Of a stretch of 39,820 nt of DNA, positions 1-7,837 are shown piece after piece; position 1 is the stretch's first letter, and every line of letters starts with the position of its first letter. The position numbers and the translations under genes are program-made. Source of the DNA: Fibrobacteria bacterium (GTDB lineage Bacteria > Fibrobacterota > Fibrobacteria > UBA5070); the NCBI GenBank assembly GCA_020633825.1, contig JACKCV010000009.1:1-39820 (forward strand), read 5' to 3'. Under the pieces are notes generated by a model. That model ran no database searches. It saw only the letters and a program-made list of their open reading frames with translations, and was not told the DNA's origin.

Positions 1-370
1 GGCCGTAGACTTCCGCCCAGGCGGAGCGGACCTCGGAGGTGAAGTCGGCGCCGAGTCCTTGTTCCAAGGTCCAAAGGAGTGCCTGGCCCACGGTGTCGTA
101 GTGGGCGTCCTGGACACCGTACCCGACATGGCGTCGTCCCAGCTCCTGGACCGCCTTGAGGATGGTTTCTGGTTGGCGAAGCCCGGCCACGGCGAAGGCG
201 AGGGTGGCCATGAGCTTCCGGCCCTGTTCGGTCATGTCGCCCTTGAACAGGTGCTTCAGCGAGGGATCGAGCTCGAACAATCGCCCGTAGAACAGTTCGG
301 CCGCCTGGGCGGCGATGGGCTTGACCTTCTCGAACGAGGATTCGACGAGAGCGATGGTGGTGGGTTCCAT
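1..370 (-). CDS. Single-domain bacterial globin (partial, C-terminus beyond window)
   Basis: A heme protein of the bacterial haemoglobin/flavohaemoglobin type, expected to bind O2 or NO in the cytoplasm. The ATG at 370-368 follows a good ribosome site (GAGGAG) and opens MEPTTIALVESSFEKVKPIA. About 123 residues are visible, and the frame leaves the window without a stop. Family landmarks are clear: a helix-B FYGRLF segment with the B10 tyrosine, the helix-E segment MTEQGRKLMATL with glutamine at E7, and the proximal histidine in LGRRHVGYGV. Whether a reductase domain follows (flavohaemoglobin) or the protein ends after the globin fold cannot be seen. It lies 87 bp downstream of speA on the same strand and may be cotranscribed with it. 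Confidence 0.9.
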   Translation of the reverse strand, partial: MEPTTIALVESSFEKVKPIAAQAAELFYGRLFELDPSLKHLFKGDMTEQGRKLMATLAFAVAGLRQPETILKAVQELGRRHVGYGVQDAHYDTVGQALLWTLEQGLGADFTSEVRSAWAEVYG

Positions 371-457
371 GGGAACTCCTCGATGGGCTCAAGGGATGGC
401 GACGAGCCGGGACGGACTCGGAACGTCGCTTTCCCCAAACTAATGATCCGACGGAAT

Positions 458-2356
458 TCAGCCCTCGAGGTAGGTGTACCCGTAGAGCCCCGAACGGTAG
501 ATGTTCAGGAATTCCTTGCCTTCGGCGGCGGTGATGCGCTTTTCCTTGACCGAGGTGGTCACCCAGGCCTCGATGTCGCGCACCAGTCGCTTGTCGTCGA
601 ACTGCACGTATTCGAGCACGTCGGCGACCGATTCGCCATCGATGATCTGGTCGATCTTCCAGCCGTCGCCGACCACGTCGATGTGGACCGCGTTGGTGTC
701 GCCGAAGAGGTTGTGCAGGTCGCCGAGGATCTCCTGGTAGGCTCCCACCAGGTAGACGGCGATGTAGTAGTTCTCCCCGGGCTTCACCGAATGGAGGGGA
801 AGGTCGCGTCCGATCTCGTTCTGGCTGACGAAGAAATCGATCTTGCCGTCGGAATCGCAGGTGATGTCCTGGAGGGTGACCCGGGTTCCGGGCTCCTCGT
901 TCAGCCGCTGGATGGGCATGATGGGGAAGATCTGGTCGATCGCCCAGCTGTCGGGGAGGGATTGGAACAGGGAGAAGTTGCAGAAGTATTTGTCGGCGAG
1001 GAGTTTCCCGAGTCCCTGGAGTTCGAAGGGAGGATGCTTCATCTGCGCCGCGTGACGGCTGGTGCGCAGGGCGATGCTCCAGAACAGTCGTTCGGCCTTG
1101 GCCCGGGTGGGAAGGTCGATGAGGCCCATGGAGAACCGGTCCAGGATGTCCTCGTGGATCTGCAGGGCGTCGTGCCACTGTTCCAGCACGTTGGCCGATC
1201 CCACTCCCTTGTGGATGGCCAGGAGGTCCTTCACCAGGTCGATGTCGTCGGGGGTGACCGAGTGGACCTCTTCGTTCCAGTAGGCTTGACCGGCCGTTTC
1301 CAGGACGTTGAAGACCAGGACGCTATGGTGGGCGGTGAGGGCCCGCCCCGATTCGGCGATCACGTTGGGATGGGGGAGGTCGTGTTTGTTGGCGGCGTCG
1401 ACGATCGTGTAGATGACGTCGTTGGCGTACTCCTGCACGGAGTAGTTCACGGAGCTGGCCGAGGTGGAACGCGATCCGTCGTAGTCGACCCCCAGGCCGC
1501 CCCCGACGTCGACGTACTGCACCGGAACCCCCATGCGGCGCAATTGGCAGTAGAACTGCGCCACTTCCCGCAGCCCCCCTTTGATCTTGCGGATGTTGGT
1601 GATCTGGCTTCCGAGGTGGAAGTGGATCAGTTTCACGCAATCCATCAGGCCGGTCTTCTCGGCAAGGTCGATGGCTTCGATCAACTCCGAGGAGTTGAGC
1701 CCGAACTTGCTCTGGTAGCCTCCGGACTCTTCCCATTTGCCGGAACCCGAGGAGGAGAGCTTGATCCGCAGGCCGATGTTGGGCCGCACGTTGAGTTGCT
1801 TCGAGAGTCGCGCGATCAGGGCGAGTTCGTTCAGCTTCTCGACCACCAGGAAGATGCGCTTTCCCATCTTCTGGGCCAGGAGGGCGAGTTCGATGAAGTC
1901 TTCGTCCTTGTACCCGTTGCAAACGATCAGCGCCTCCGGATTGTCCTGGATGGCGAGCACCGCGTGCAACTCGGGCTTGGAGCCCGCCTCGAGTCCGATG
2001 TTGAACTTCTTCCCGTGCTCGACGATCTCCTCGAGGACGGGACGCTGCTGGTTGACCTTGATCGGGTAGACGTTGAAATGCTTGGCCTGGAAGCCGTATT
2101 CCTTCGACGCCTTCTCGAAGCAGCTGAAGATCTGCTCGATGCGGTGGTCGAGGATGTCGGGGAATCGCAGCAGCACCGGAGTCGCGAAATCCCGCAACTC
2201 CAGATCGCCCATCACCTCGACCAGGTCGATTTCCGGACCCTTCTCCTTCAAGGGGCGCACGATGGCGTGACCCTTGTCGTTGATGTCGAAGTACCGGATT
2301 CCCCATCCGGCGATGTTGTACAGTTCCCGGGAATCCTCGATTCGCCACTTTCGCAT
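458..2356 (-). CDS. speA: Biosynthetic arginine decarboxylase
   Basis: Converts arginine to agmatine, the first step of the agmatine route to putrescine and spermidine. It is PLP-dependent and cytoplasmic. The start chosen is ATG 2356 (MRKWRIEDSRELYNIAGWGI), preceded by a GGAGAG ribosome site; the frame stays open 40 codons further upstream, but that stretch is arginine/proline-rich and unlike the family. The 632-residue length fits SpeA. The PLP lysine is K100 in NVYPIKVNQQ, the phosphate-binding glycines are in VDVGGGLGVDYDGS, and the C-terminal DITCDSDGKID carries the conserved catalytic cysteine. nspC, another polyamine gene, lies 13 kb away. No agmatine-processing gene is in the window. 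Confidence 0.97.
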   Translation of the reverse strand: MRKWRIEDSRELYNIAGWGIRYFDINDKGHAIVRPLKEKGPEIDLVEVMGDLELRDFATPVLLRFPDILDHRIEQIFSCFEKASKEYGFQAKHFNVYPIKVNQQRPVLEEIVEHGKKFNIGLEAGSKPELHAVLAIQDNPEALIVCNGYKDEDFIELALLAQKMGKRIFLVVEKLNELALIARLSKQLNVRPNIGLRIKLSSSGSGKWEESGGYQSKFGLNSSELIEAIDLAEKTGLMDCVKLIHFHLGSQITNIRKIKGGLREVAQFYCQLRRMGVPVQYVDVGGGLGVDYDGSRSTSASSVNYSVQEYANDVIYTIVDAANKHDLPHPNVIAESGRALTAHHSVLVFNVLETAGQAYWNEEVHSVTPDDIDLVKDLLAIHKGVGSANVLEQWHDALQIHEDILDRFSMGLIDLPTRAKAERLFWSIALRTSRHAAQMKHPPFELQGLGKLLADKYFCNFSLFQSLPDSWAIDQIFPIMPIQRLNEEPGTRVTLQDITCDSDGKIDFFVSQNEIGRDLPLHSVKPGENYYIAVYLVGAYQEILGDLHNLFGDTNAVHIDVVGDGWKIDQIIDGESVADVLEYVQFDDKRLVRDIEAWVTTSVKEKRITAAEGKEFLNIYRSGLYGYTYLEG

Positions 2357-2612
2357 GCGCACTCTCCGCGACTTTGGGAGATGGATCGATGCCCGGACGC
2401 GCGTCGTGCGCGCCGGTCTCCCTCCGGGGCGATCCGACCTGACGGGCGGAGGCTTCCTTTGGAGAAGATGCGGCAAGTTAGGAAACGTTTCGCCGTTCGC
2501 CGGCCGTTCGCATCCGCTCTTCTCGTCGCCTTCGCCAGGAGTGGCCTACATTTCCTTTCCAAAGGATGGAATCGATCCGTCCGCCATCGTCCAGCCCGTC
2601 CCTGGGGTGATC

Positions 2613-3698
2613 ATGAAATTCCGCACTCTCCTTGCTTGCGTCGCCGTGGTCCTGGCGGGAACCCTCAGTTCCTGCGACGAGGTCACCAAAGCCGTCGATC
2701 CGGTGAACAAACCCGACACCCTGGCGAATTCCAAGGGCTCCCTCGAGGTTGATACGGCGGGAACCGGGGAATTCGGCGACACCACCACCGGGCGCGACCG
2801 CGACACCACCGCGGGAGTCGGGGACACGGCCAAATCCGACACCACCGGAAAGATCGGGGGGGTGGTCAAGTCCGACACGTCCTCGAAGGGAAGGGATACC
2901 ACCAAGGCGGACACCTCCAAGTCCGGGATCGACACCACCAAGGCGGACACGGCCCGCAGCCAAAGGGACACCACCATCCTCGAAACCACCGAGGCGTCCT
3001 TGAAGGCCCTCTGGATGGCGATCGATTCCTCCGAGTCCTCGACCGGGGAGATGGAGATCTCCAAGCTGTACCTCGACCTTCGTTCCGAGGAGGCCAAGTC
3101 CTACATCCAGATTCCGGGAACGAACCTTCTCAACGAACAGAAGTTCGGGGCATGGTGGCTGCAAAATGGGCTTCTGTACGTCGCCATGGAGTCCAACGGA
3201 TTGCCCGTGAGGGTCTATGGCGACTCGCTTCTCTTCGGGCTGGATTTGAAGATGTGGAAAGTGGAGGCGCTTCCCGACATGAAGATCGTTCCCGACACGG
3301 ACACGCTCGAAGTCGCCGATTCCACCTGGGAAGAAGATTCCACCGTCCTGGACGACACGGTTTCGGTGGATCCCATGGCGTGTGGAGGGTCGGTGATCGA
3401 TCCCGCTTTGGTCGGTGGCTGGTCGCTGGTCGGGACGGACCCTTCGTCCGACGAACCTCTCAACGGAGGGATGACCTTCGATCTGCGGCAGGACGGCACC
3501 GCAACCCTCACCATGCAGGTTCCGGGGGAGCCGGATGATTCCTATGAAATGGGATGGTCGGCCGACAACGGTCTCATGACCTTCCTCGATCCCTCGTCGG
3601 GCGATTGCGAAACCGGGGAGATCATGGAGTACGGGGTCGCCGATGGCGTCCTGCGCCTGAACGCCGGCGGTCAAATCCTGCTGTTCGAGAAGCGCTGA
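2613..3698 (+). CDS. Lipoprotein with Asp/Thr-rich repeat linker and lipocalin-like C-terminal domain
   Basis: Function unknown; 361 residues. ATG 2613 opens a lipoprotein signal (MKFRTLLACVAVVLAGTLSS then C21), so the mature protein should be lipid-anchored. Residues 47-121 are a low-complexity linker made of repeated DTT, DTAKSDTT and KADTSKSG-like units, rich in Asp, Thr, Lys and Ser, probably an extended spacer. A globular part follows, containing a second acidic stretch (about residues 228-250). The last 110 residues contain LVGGWSL and FDLRQDGTATLTM, resembling small lipocalin-like beta-barrel domains of bacterial lipoproteins. The lipid anchor is well supported; the domain assignment is inference. 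A hairpin with a short T-run follows at 3711-3735. Confidence 0.85.
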   Translation: MKFRTLLACVAVVLAGTLSSCDEVTKAVDPVNKPDTLANSKGSLEVDTAGTGEFGDTTTGRDRDTTAGVGDTAKSDTTGKIGGVVKSDTSSKGRDTTKADTSKSGIDTTKADTARSQRDTTILETTEASLKALWMAIDSSESSTGEMEISKLYLDLRSEEAKSYIQIPGTNLLNEQKFGAWWLQNGLLYVAMESNGLPVRVYGDSLLFGLDLKMWKVEALPDMKIVPDTDTLEVADSTWEEDSTVLDDTVSVDPMACGGSVIDPALVGGWSLVGTDPSSDEPLNGGMTFDLRQDGTATLTMQVPGEPDDSYEMGWSADNGLMTFLDPSSGDCETGEIMEYGVADGVLRLNAGGQILLFEKR

Positions 3699-3710
3699 GT
3701 CCCTGGAAGC

Positions 3711-3735
3711 AAGGGGAGGGCGCTCCTTCCCTTTT
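3711..3735 (+). terminator. Hairpin with short T-run after the lipoprotein gene
   Basis: Arms AAGGGGAGG (3711-3719) and CCTTCCCTT (3725-3733) pair with one G-U wobble around a 5-nt loop, and TT follows (a TTTT run counting the last bases of the arm). It starts 12 bp after the lipoprotein stop codon, as expected for an intrinsic terminator, though the U-tract is short. Confidence 0.5.
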
Positions 3736-3773
3736 GGGGGATGTCCCGAGCCGATCGCGATTACATTCCCGGG

Positions 3774-6002
3774 ATGGCCCTCGGTCCCCCCGAATCCCCG
3801 TCTCGATTTCGATTCCTCCGCTGGGCACGGATCGTCTTCGTCGCGGTGTCGTGCACGGGTTCACTTTCCTGGTCGGCGGATGTCCTGGCCGGGCTGAAAC
3901 CGCAACATCCCCGGATTCTCGCGTCCGCCGAGGACTTCGAACGGACCAGGGCGTGGATCGCCTCCGATTCCCTGGCCTCGAAGGTCCATGCCTCCTTGGT
4001 CCGGAAGGCCGAACGGATCCTGGCCGAACCCCCGTTGGAATACACGCTGGATCCGACCCCCCAGCAGCGACTGTTGTCGGTCAGTCGGGAAGCCTTGGCA
4101 CGGATCTCCCTCCTGGCGGGTCTGTACCGGCTCGATGGGGAGGCGCGGTACCGGGAAGGAGCCCTCGCGGTGATGAAATCCGTGATCGCCTTTCCGGACT
4201 GGCATCCCCCCCATTTTCTCGATGTCGCCGAGATGACCCTCGCCGTGGCTCTGGGGTACGACTGGCTCTACGCGGAAATTCCTCCTGCCGACCGGGACTT
4301 CATCCGTGCCGCCCTGGTCGCCTTCGGACTCTCTCCCGGCTGGAGGGCCTACACCACCGGTCAAGACGGGTGGTGGGTCCACGCCACGAGCAACTGGAAC
4401 CAGGTCTGCAACGGGGGAATGGTCGCCGGTGCCCTGGCCATCGCCGACGAGGAGCCTGCCTTGGCGCGCGACATCCTGGATTCGGCCTTGGCCAGTGTGC
4501 CCCGGGCCATGGAGGCTTCCTACGGTCCGGACGGCGGGTTTCCCGAAGGATTGGGGTACTGGACCTACGGAACCACCTACAACGTGTACCTGATCGCCTC
4601 CCTGCAGTCGGCCTTGGGATCCGATTTCGGGTTGCTGCGGTCGCCGGGATTCGATCGGACTCCGCAGTACCGCATGCAGATGGTGGGGCCCACCGGCTGG
4701 ACCTTCAACTACAGCGACCAGTCCGCCAACAACATCTTCGCCAGTTGCATGTTCTGGTTCGCGAAGGTCTTCGATCGCCCCTTCTACGCCCGGTACGAGA
4801 TCCAGACCCCCGGGACTCCCGACCTCTTCGCCCACCTGTGGTACGACCCCATCCTGGCCGCCCGGGTCGATTCCTCCTCGCTCCCTTCGGGGGTGCGGTA
4901 CGAGAAGATCGATGTCGCGGTGATGCGGTCGTCCTGGACCGATTCCGGGGCATGGTACGTCGGATTCAAGGCCGGGAACGCCCGCGCGAGCCACGCCCAC
5001 CTCGATCATGGAAGCTTCGTGCTGGATCACGCGGGGACGCGCTGGGCCGCCGATCCGGGGAGCGACAGCTACGGAGTCCCCAATTATTTCGTGGACATGG
5101 GTTCCCAACAGGGCGACCACTGGAAGATGTACCGGACCCGGACCGAAGGGCACAACACGCTCACCATCTCCGCATCGCCCCAGGAGCCGATGCGGTTCGC
5201 CAGCCAGTCCATCGAGGCGGAATCCCCGCTGATCGGTTTCCGGTCCGGTGGGGACGGGGCCTACGCGATCGCCGATCTCACCTCCGCCTACGCGCCCCTC
5301 TCCGACGACGGGAGGCGTGTTTCGCGGGTCTGGCGCGGGGTGCGGTTGTGGGCCGACTCCCAATTCCTGGTCCAGGACGAGATCGTTCCCCAGGGGTCGG
5401 TCGATGTGGTGTGGAACCTGCTGACCGAGGCCCGCGTGGAGCTGCAGGGTTCCCGGGCGGTCCTGGAACGGGGAGGGCGCCGCATGGTCGCCCAGATCCT
5501 GTCTCCGCCCACGGCCGTCTTCGATTCGGTGACCTGCCACCCGCCCGACGCGCGGACTCCGGATCAGATCTCCGCCGGAGCCCTGGCCGAAAATCCCAAC
5601 ACGTCCTTCACCAAACTGGTCGTTCGGTTGGGCGAGACGGCCTCGCCGCGGACGTTGGCGGTGCGATTCCATCCCCGGGAGTCGTCTCCGTCGGCACCGG
5701 GCATCGTCCCGCTTTCGGATTGGATGTCAGATTCCGTCAATCGGGCGGTCGGGCGGGACGGGATCGCCTCCCCGCGCCTGGGAGGCATGGCGGACGGGCG
5801 ATTGGAGATCTCCTGGCCGGAAGTCTCCCCGGGTTTCCTGATGGAACGATTCGGGGGGGACGGGCGGTTGCTCGAGACGGCCCGATCCGCAGGAGGGACC
5901 TTGGCGGCCCCCGGGGATCCTCCCGGAGTCACCGTCCTGCGCTTGAGCGGAGGGGGGCGGGTGTTCCAGGTCGTGCGGGTGGGGTTGTTTCCGGGGCGCT
6001 GA
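3774..6002 (+). CDS. Heparinase II/III-family polysaccharide lyase, exported
   Basis: Predicted to cleave uronic-acid-containing polysaccharide by beta-elimination; the substrate (heparin-like, alginate or pectic) cannot be told from sequence. From ATG 3774 the protein has 742 residues with an N-terminal export signal (basic FRFLRWAR then IVFVAVSCTGSLSW). An in-frame ATG at 3741 would add 11 polar residues and has no better ribosome site. The N-terminal half is the alpha-helical toroid, with WNQVCNGGMVAGALAI near residue 210. The beta-sandwich half opens with the family signature NARASHAHLDHGSFVLDHAG near residue 400, followed by RWAADPGSDSYG; the His-x-His-Leu-Asp motif is intact. Neighbouring pectinesterase and GH9 genes suggest a role in plant cell-wall breakdown. 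Confidence 0.88.
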   Translation: MALGPPESPSRFRFLRWARIVFVAVSCTGSLSWSADVLAGLKPQHPRILASAEDFERTRAWIASDSLASKVHASLVRKAERILAEPPLEYTLDPTPQQRLLSVSREALARISLLAGLYRLDGEARYREGALAVMKSVIAFPDWHPPHFLDVAEMTLAVALGYDWLYAEIPPADRDFIRAALVAFGLSPGWRAYTTGQDGWWVHATSNWNQVCNGGMVAGALAIADEEPALARDILDSALASVPRAMEASYGPDGGFPEGLGYWTYGTTYNVYLIASLQSALGSDFGLLRSPGFDRTPQYRMQMVGPTGWTFNYSDQSANNIFASCMFWFAKVFDRPFYARYEIQTPGTPDLFAHLWYDPILAARVDSSSLPSGVRYEKIDVAVMRSSWTDSGAWYVGFKAGNARASHAHLDHGSFVLDHAGTRWAADPGSDSYGVPNYFVDMGSQQGDHWKMYRTRTEGHNTLTISASPQEPMRFASQSIEAESPLIGFRSGGDGAYAIADLTSAYAPLSDDGRRVSRVWRGVRLWADSQFLVQDEIVPQGSVDVVWNLLTEARVELQGSRAVLERGGRRMVAQILSPPTAVFDSVTCHPPDARTPDQISAGALAENPNTSFTKLVVRLGETASPRTLAVRFHPRESSPSAPGIVPLSDWMSDSVNRAVGRDGIASPRLGGMADGRLEISWPEVSPGFLMERFGGDGRLLETARSAGGTLAAPGDPPGVTVLRLSGGGRVFQVVRVGLFPGR

Positions 6003-6019
6003 ACCGCCAAGACCTTGTG

Positions 6020-6036
6020 CCCCCCCGGCCAGGGGG
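6020..6036. terminator. GC-rich hairpin between convergent genes
   Basis: CCCCC and GGGGG arms around a GGCCA loop lie in the 45-bp gap between the ends of the lyase gene and the flavoprotein gene. It could stop transcription from both sides. There is no T-run, so this is tentative. Confidence 0.3.
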
Positions 6037-6047
6037 AGCGCGGGCGG

Positions 6048-7238
6048 TCAGAGTCTGCGCCGACGGTTCCCGAGCGTGGAGGGAAGGATGCGGAGAACTT
6101 CCCAGATCGTGTGCGGCCAGGTGTGACCGGTGGAAGGACGTCGGGAAAGACGGGACAGCAGGGTGTCCCATTGGGCGTCCTGGATGGATCCGAACCAGGG
6201 TTTGATCCACATGGTCAACCGGTAGGAGAGTCCCCGCTTGACGAACCACTTCCAGCGGTAGGAGCGGTACAGGCGGGCGCGGGCTCCGGGCGAGGACGCC
6301 TTCAAGGCGGCCAAGGCGTGCGTGGCCGCGAGCGTTCCGGCCTCCATCGCCTCGACGATTCCCGAGCGGGAAAGCCCGTTCACCATGGACGCGGCGTCCC
6401 CCGACTTGAAGAGCATGTCGCGCGCAAGCTCTCCGCCGCCGCTCCCGCAGGGGATCGCCCCTCCCCAGACCTGCCCGGGTTGCAGTCCGGGTTGGAGATG
6501 CTCGAGGAAGAGTTTCAGTCCTTCCCGGGAGGAGATGGCTTCGCCCCGGGCGCACACCACCCCCACGTTGGCGCGATCGGTGCCGGAGGGGAAGAGCCAG
6601 GCGTATCCGCCAGGGGCGAAGCGCCGGGAGTACCAGAGCTGGATGGCGGTGGGATCGAAGGAGAGGCCGTCCACCAGGGTGAAGGCCGCGGTCTCCAGAT
6701 CCTCGGCGCCGTCGGCGAGGTTCTCGCGTTCCAGGCCCTTCCCGGGGCCGGTGGCCTCCACGACGCACCGGGCGTGGATTTGATGACGGATTCCGTCGAC
6801 TTCGACCTCGACCGCGCGGCGGTCCCCCCGCAGGGGACCGATGGAGGTTGCGCGGGCGCGGAAATGGCAGGCGACTCCGGCTTCCGCGCAGGCCACGGAC
6901 AGATCCCGGTGCATCCGGGCCCGGTCGATGATGTATCCGTCGCCGGGGGTGGTCCAGAGGAAGGATGCGTGTTCGGAGGCGAACAGGCAGTGGTCGACCG
7001 GGCCCCGGATCCAGGGATCGACGAGGAGGGGGGAGACCTCCCGGAAGGGGACGCGCCGCACCGCCTCGGCACAGGCGACCGGTTCCCTCCATGGGTCGCG
7101 CCGATCGAGGAGCACCACCGATCCGGCTCCGCCGCGAACGAGATTCAGCGCGGCACAAAGACCGGCCGGACCGGCTCCGAGGACCAAGGCGTCGCATTGG
7201 AGCGGGAGAGGGGAACGGAATTGGGGCTCTGGATGCAT
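6048..7238 (-). CDS. Geranylgeranyl-reductase-family FAD-dependent oxidoreductase
   Basis: A flavoprotein of the family that includes geranylgeranyl reductases and other isoprenoid or lipid double-bond reductases. The start is ATG 7238 (MHPEPQFRSP), giving 396 residues; there is no strong ribosome site and the frame is open upstream, but the FAD-binding strand begins only 15 residues in. The Rossmann motif is LVLGAGPAGLCAALNL (GAGPAG at 21-26). The conserved second FAD segment is present as FKSGDAASMVNGLSRSGIVEAMEAG. The C-terminal 80 residues are basic and aromatic and may touch membrane. The neighbours do not reveal the substrate. It is divergent from the pectinesterase across a 599-bp gap. 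Confidence 0.85.
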   Translation of the reverse strand: MHPEPQFRSPLPLQCDALVLGAGPAGLCAALNLVRGGAGSVVLLDRRDPWREPVACAEAVRRVPFREVSPLLVDPWIRGPVDHCLFASEHASFLWTTPGDGYIIDRARMHRDLSVACAEAGVACHFRARATSIGPLRGDRRAVEVEVDGIRHQIHARCVVEATGPGKGLERENLADGAEDLETAAFTLVDGLSFDPTAIQLWYSRRFAPGGYAWLFPSGTDRANVGVVCARGEAISSREGLKLFLEHLQPGLQPGQVWGGAIPCGSGGGELARDMLFKSGDAASMVNGLSRSGIVEAMEAGTLAATHALAALKASSPGARARLYRSYRWKWFVKRGLSYRLTMWIKPWFGSIQDAQWDTLLSRLSRRPSTGHTWPHTIWEVLRILPSTLGNRRRRL

Positions 7239-7837
7239 GAAGGTCTTTCGCAATGGGAGCGATGCCGAGGGCCTGCTCGAATCCGATCGGCGGTGGGAGT
7301 CACGGGAATTTAGCCTCGCACGCGCCCGATGACCCTGTCCGGGCAGCGGACGCCATGGCCGCTCGAGGTCTCCGTTCCGAAATGGGGGGCGCGCAGTCGA
7401 ATCTCGCGGCGCGGTCGGAATGCGGTTCCGATTCGAGGCACCCGGGGCCACGATGCCCCGGAAGGACGGTCCGGGTGGGGAGAGGTTCCTGCCGAAAGGA
7501 TTCCCGGAAGGTGGGAAGAGAGGGAACGTCCGGATCGCCCGGCACCACCAGGTCGGCGAGGAGCCCGCAAGCGGGAGAACGGGTGTTGTCTGGGATATCC
7601 TGCAATGCGAGTCGCGAAGGAACGCTCGCTTCGGCCGCCGGCGGTGGGGACACGCGGTCCGGCGTCCTTCCATGGCGGGTGGGACGACCTGGTTCGAAGG
7701 GGCTCGATCGGGGTTCGGACAACGCTTGTTCCGGCAAGGACTCCCCCGGACGCCTCTGTTGTCCCTATCATGGGGGAAAACGGTGAGCCCTGCGGGGGAT
7801 CCCCGCCCCACCATGGTCCCGAGCCGGAGGAGTTCCA
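7239..7837. other. 599-bp intergenic region between divergent genes
   Basis: No frame here reads like a protein; the open frames on both strands are Arg/Gly/Pro/Ser-rich with no recognisable domain. Visible structures are a hairpin CCGGGGC/GCCCCGG (7442-7461, 6-nt loop), a small CCCGC/GCGGG hairpin near 7565, and a GCGGGG/CCCCGC hairpin (7792-7806) about 15 bp before the pectinesterase ribosome site. A TATCAT box at 7766-7771 could be a -10 element for the pectinesterase, but no matching -35 is seen. A long structured leader is possible. Confidence 0.4.

Noticed and set aside
59..2752. A very long open frame on the plus strand opposite speA.
   Set aside because: It is antisense to a clear arginine decarboxylase, has Val/Asp/Gly-rich composition with no domain, and results from high-GC codon bias.
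7726..7771. TTGTTC and TATCAT as a pectinesterase promoter.
   Set aside because: The boxes are 34 bp apart, far from the 16-18 bp expected; only the -10-like box is mentioned.
7253..7786. Open frames on both strands in the 599-bp gap.
   Set aside because: Low-complexity composition, no ribosome site and no hydrophobic or domain pattern.
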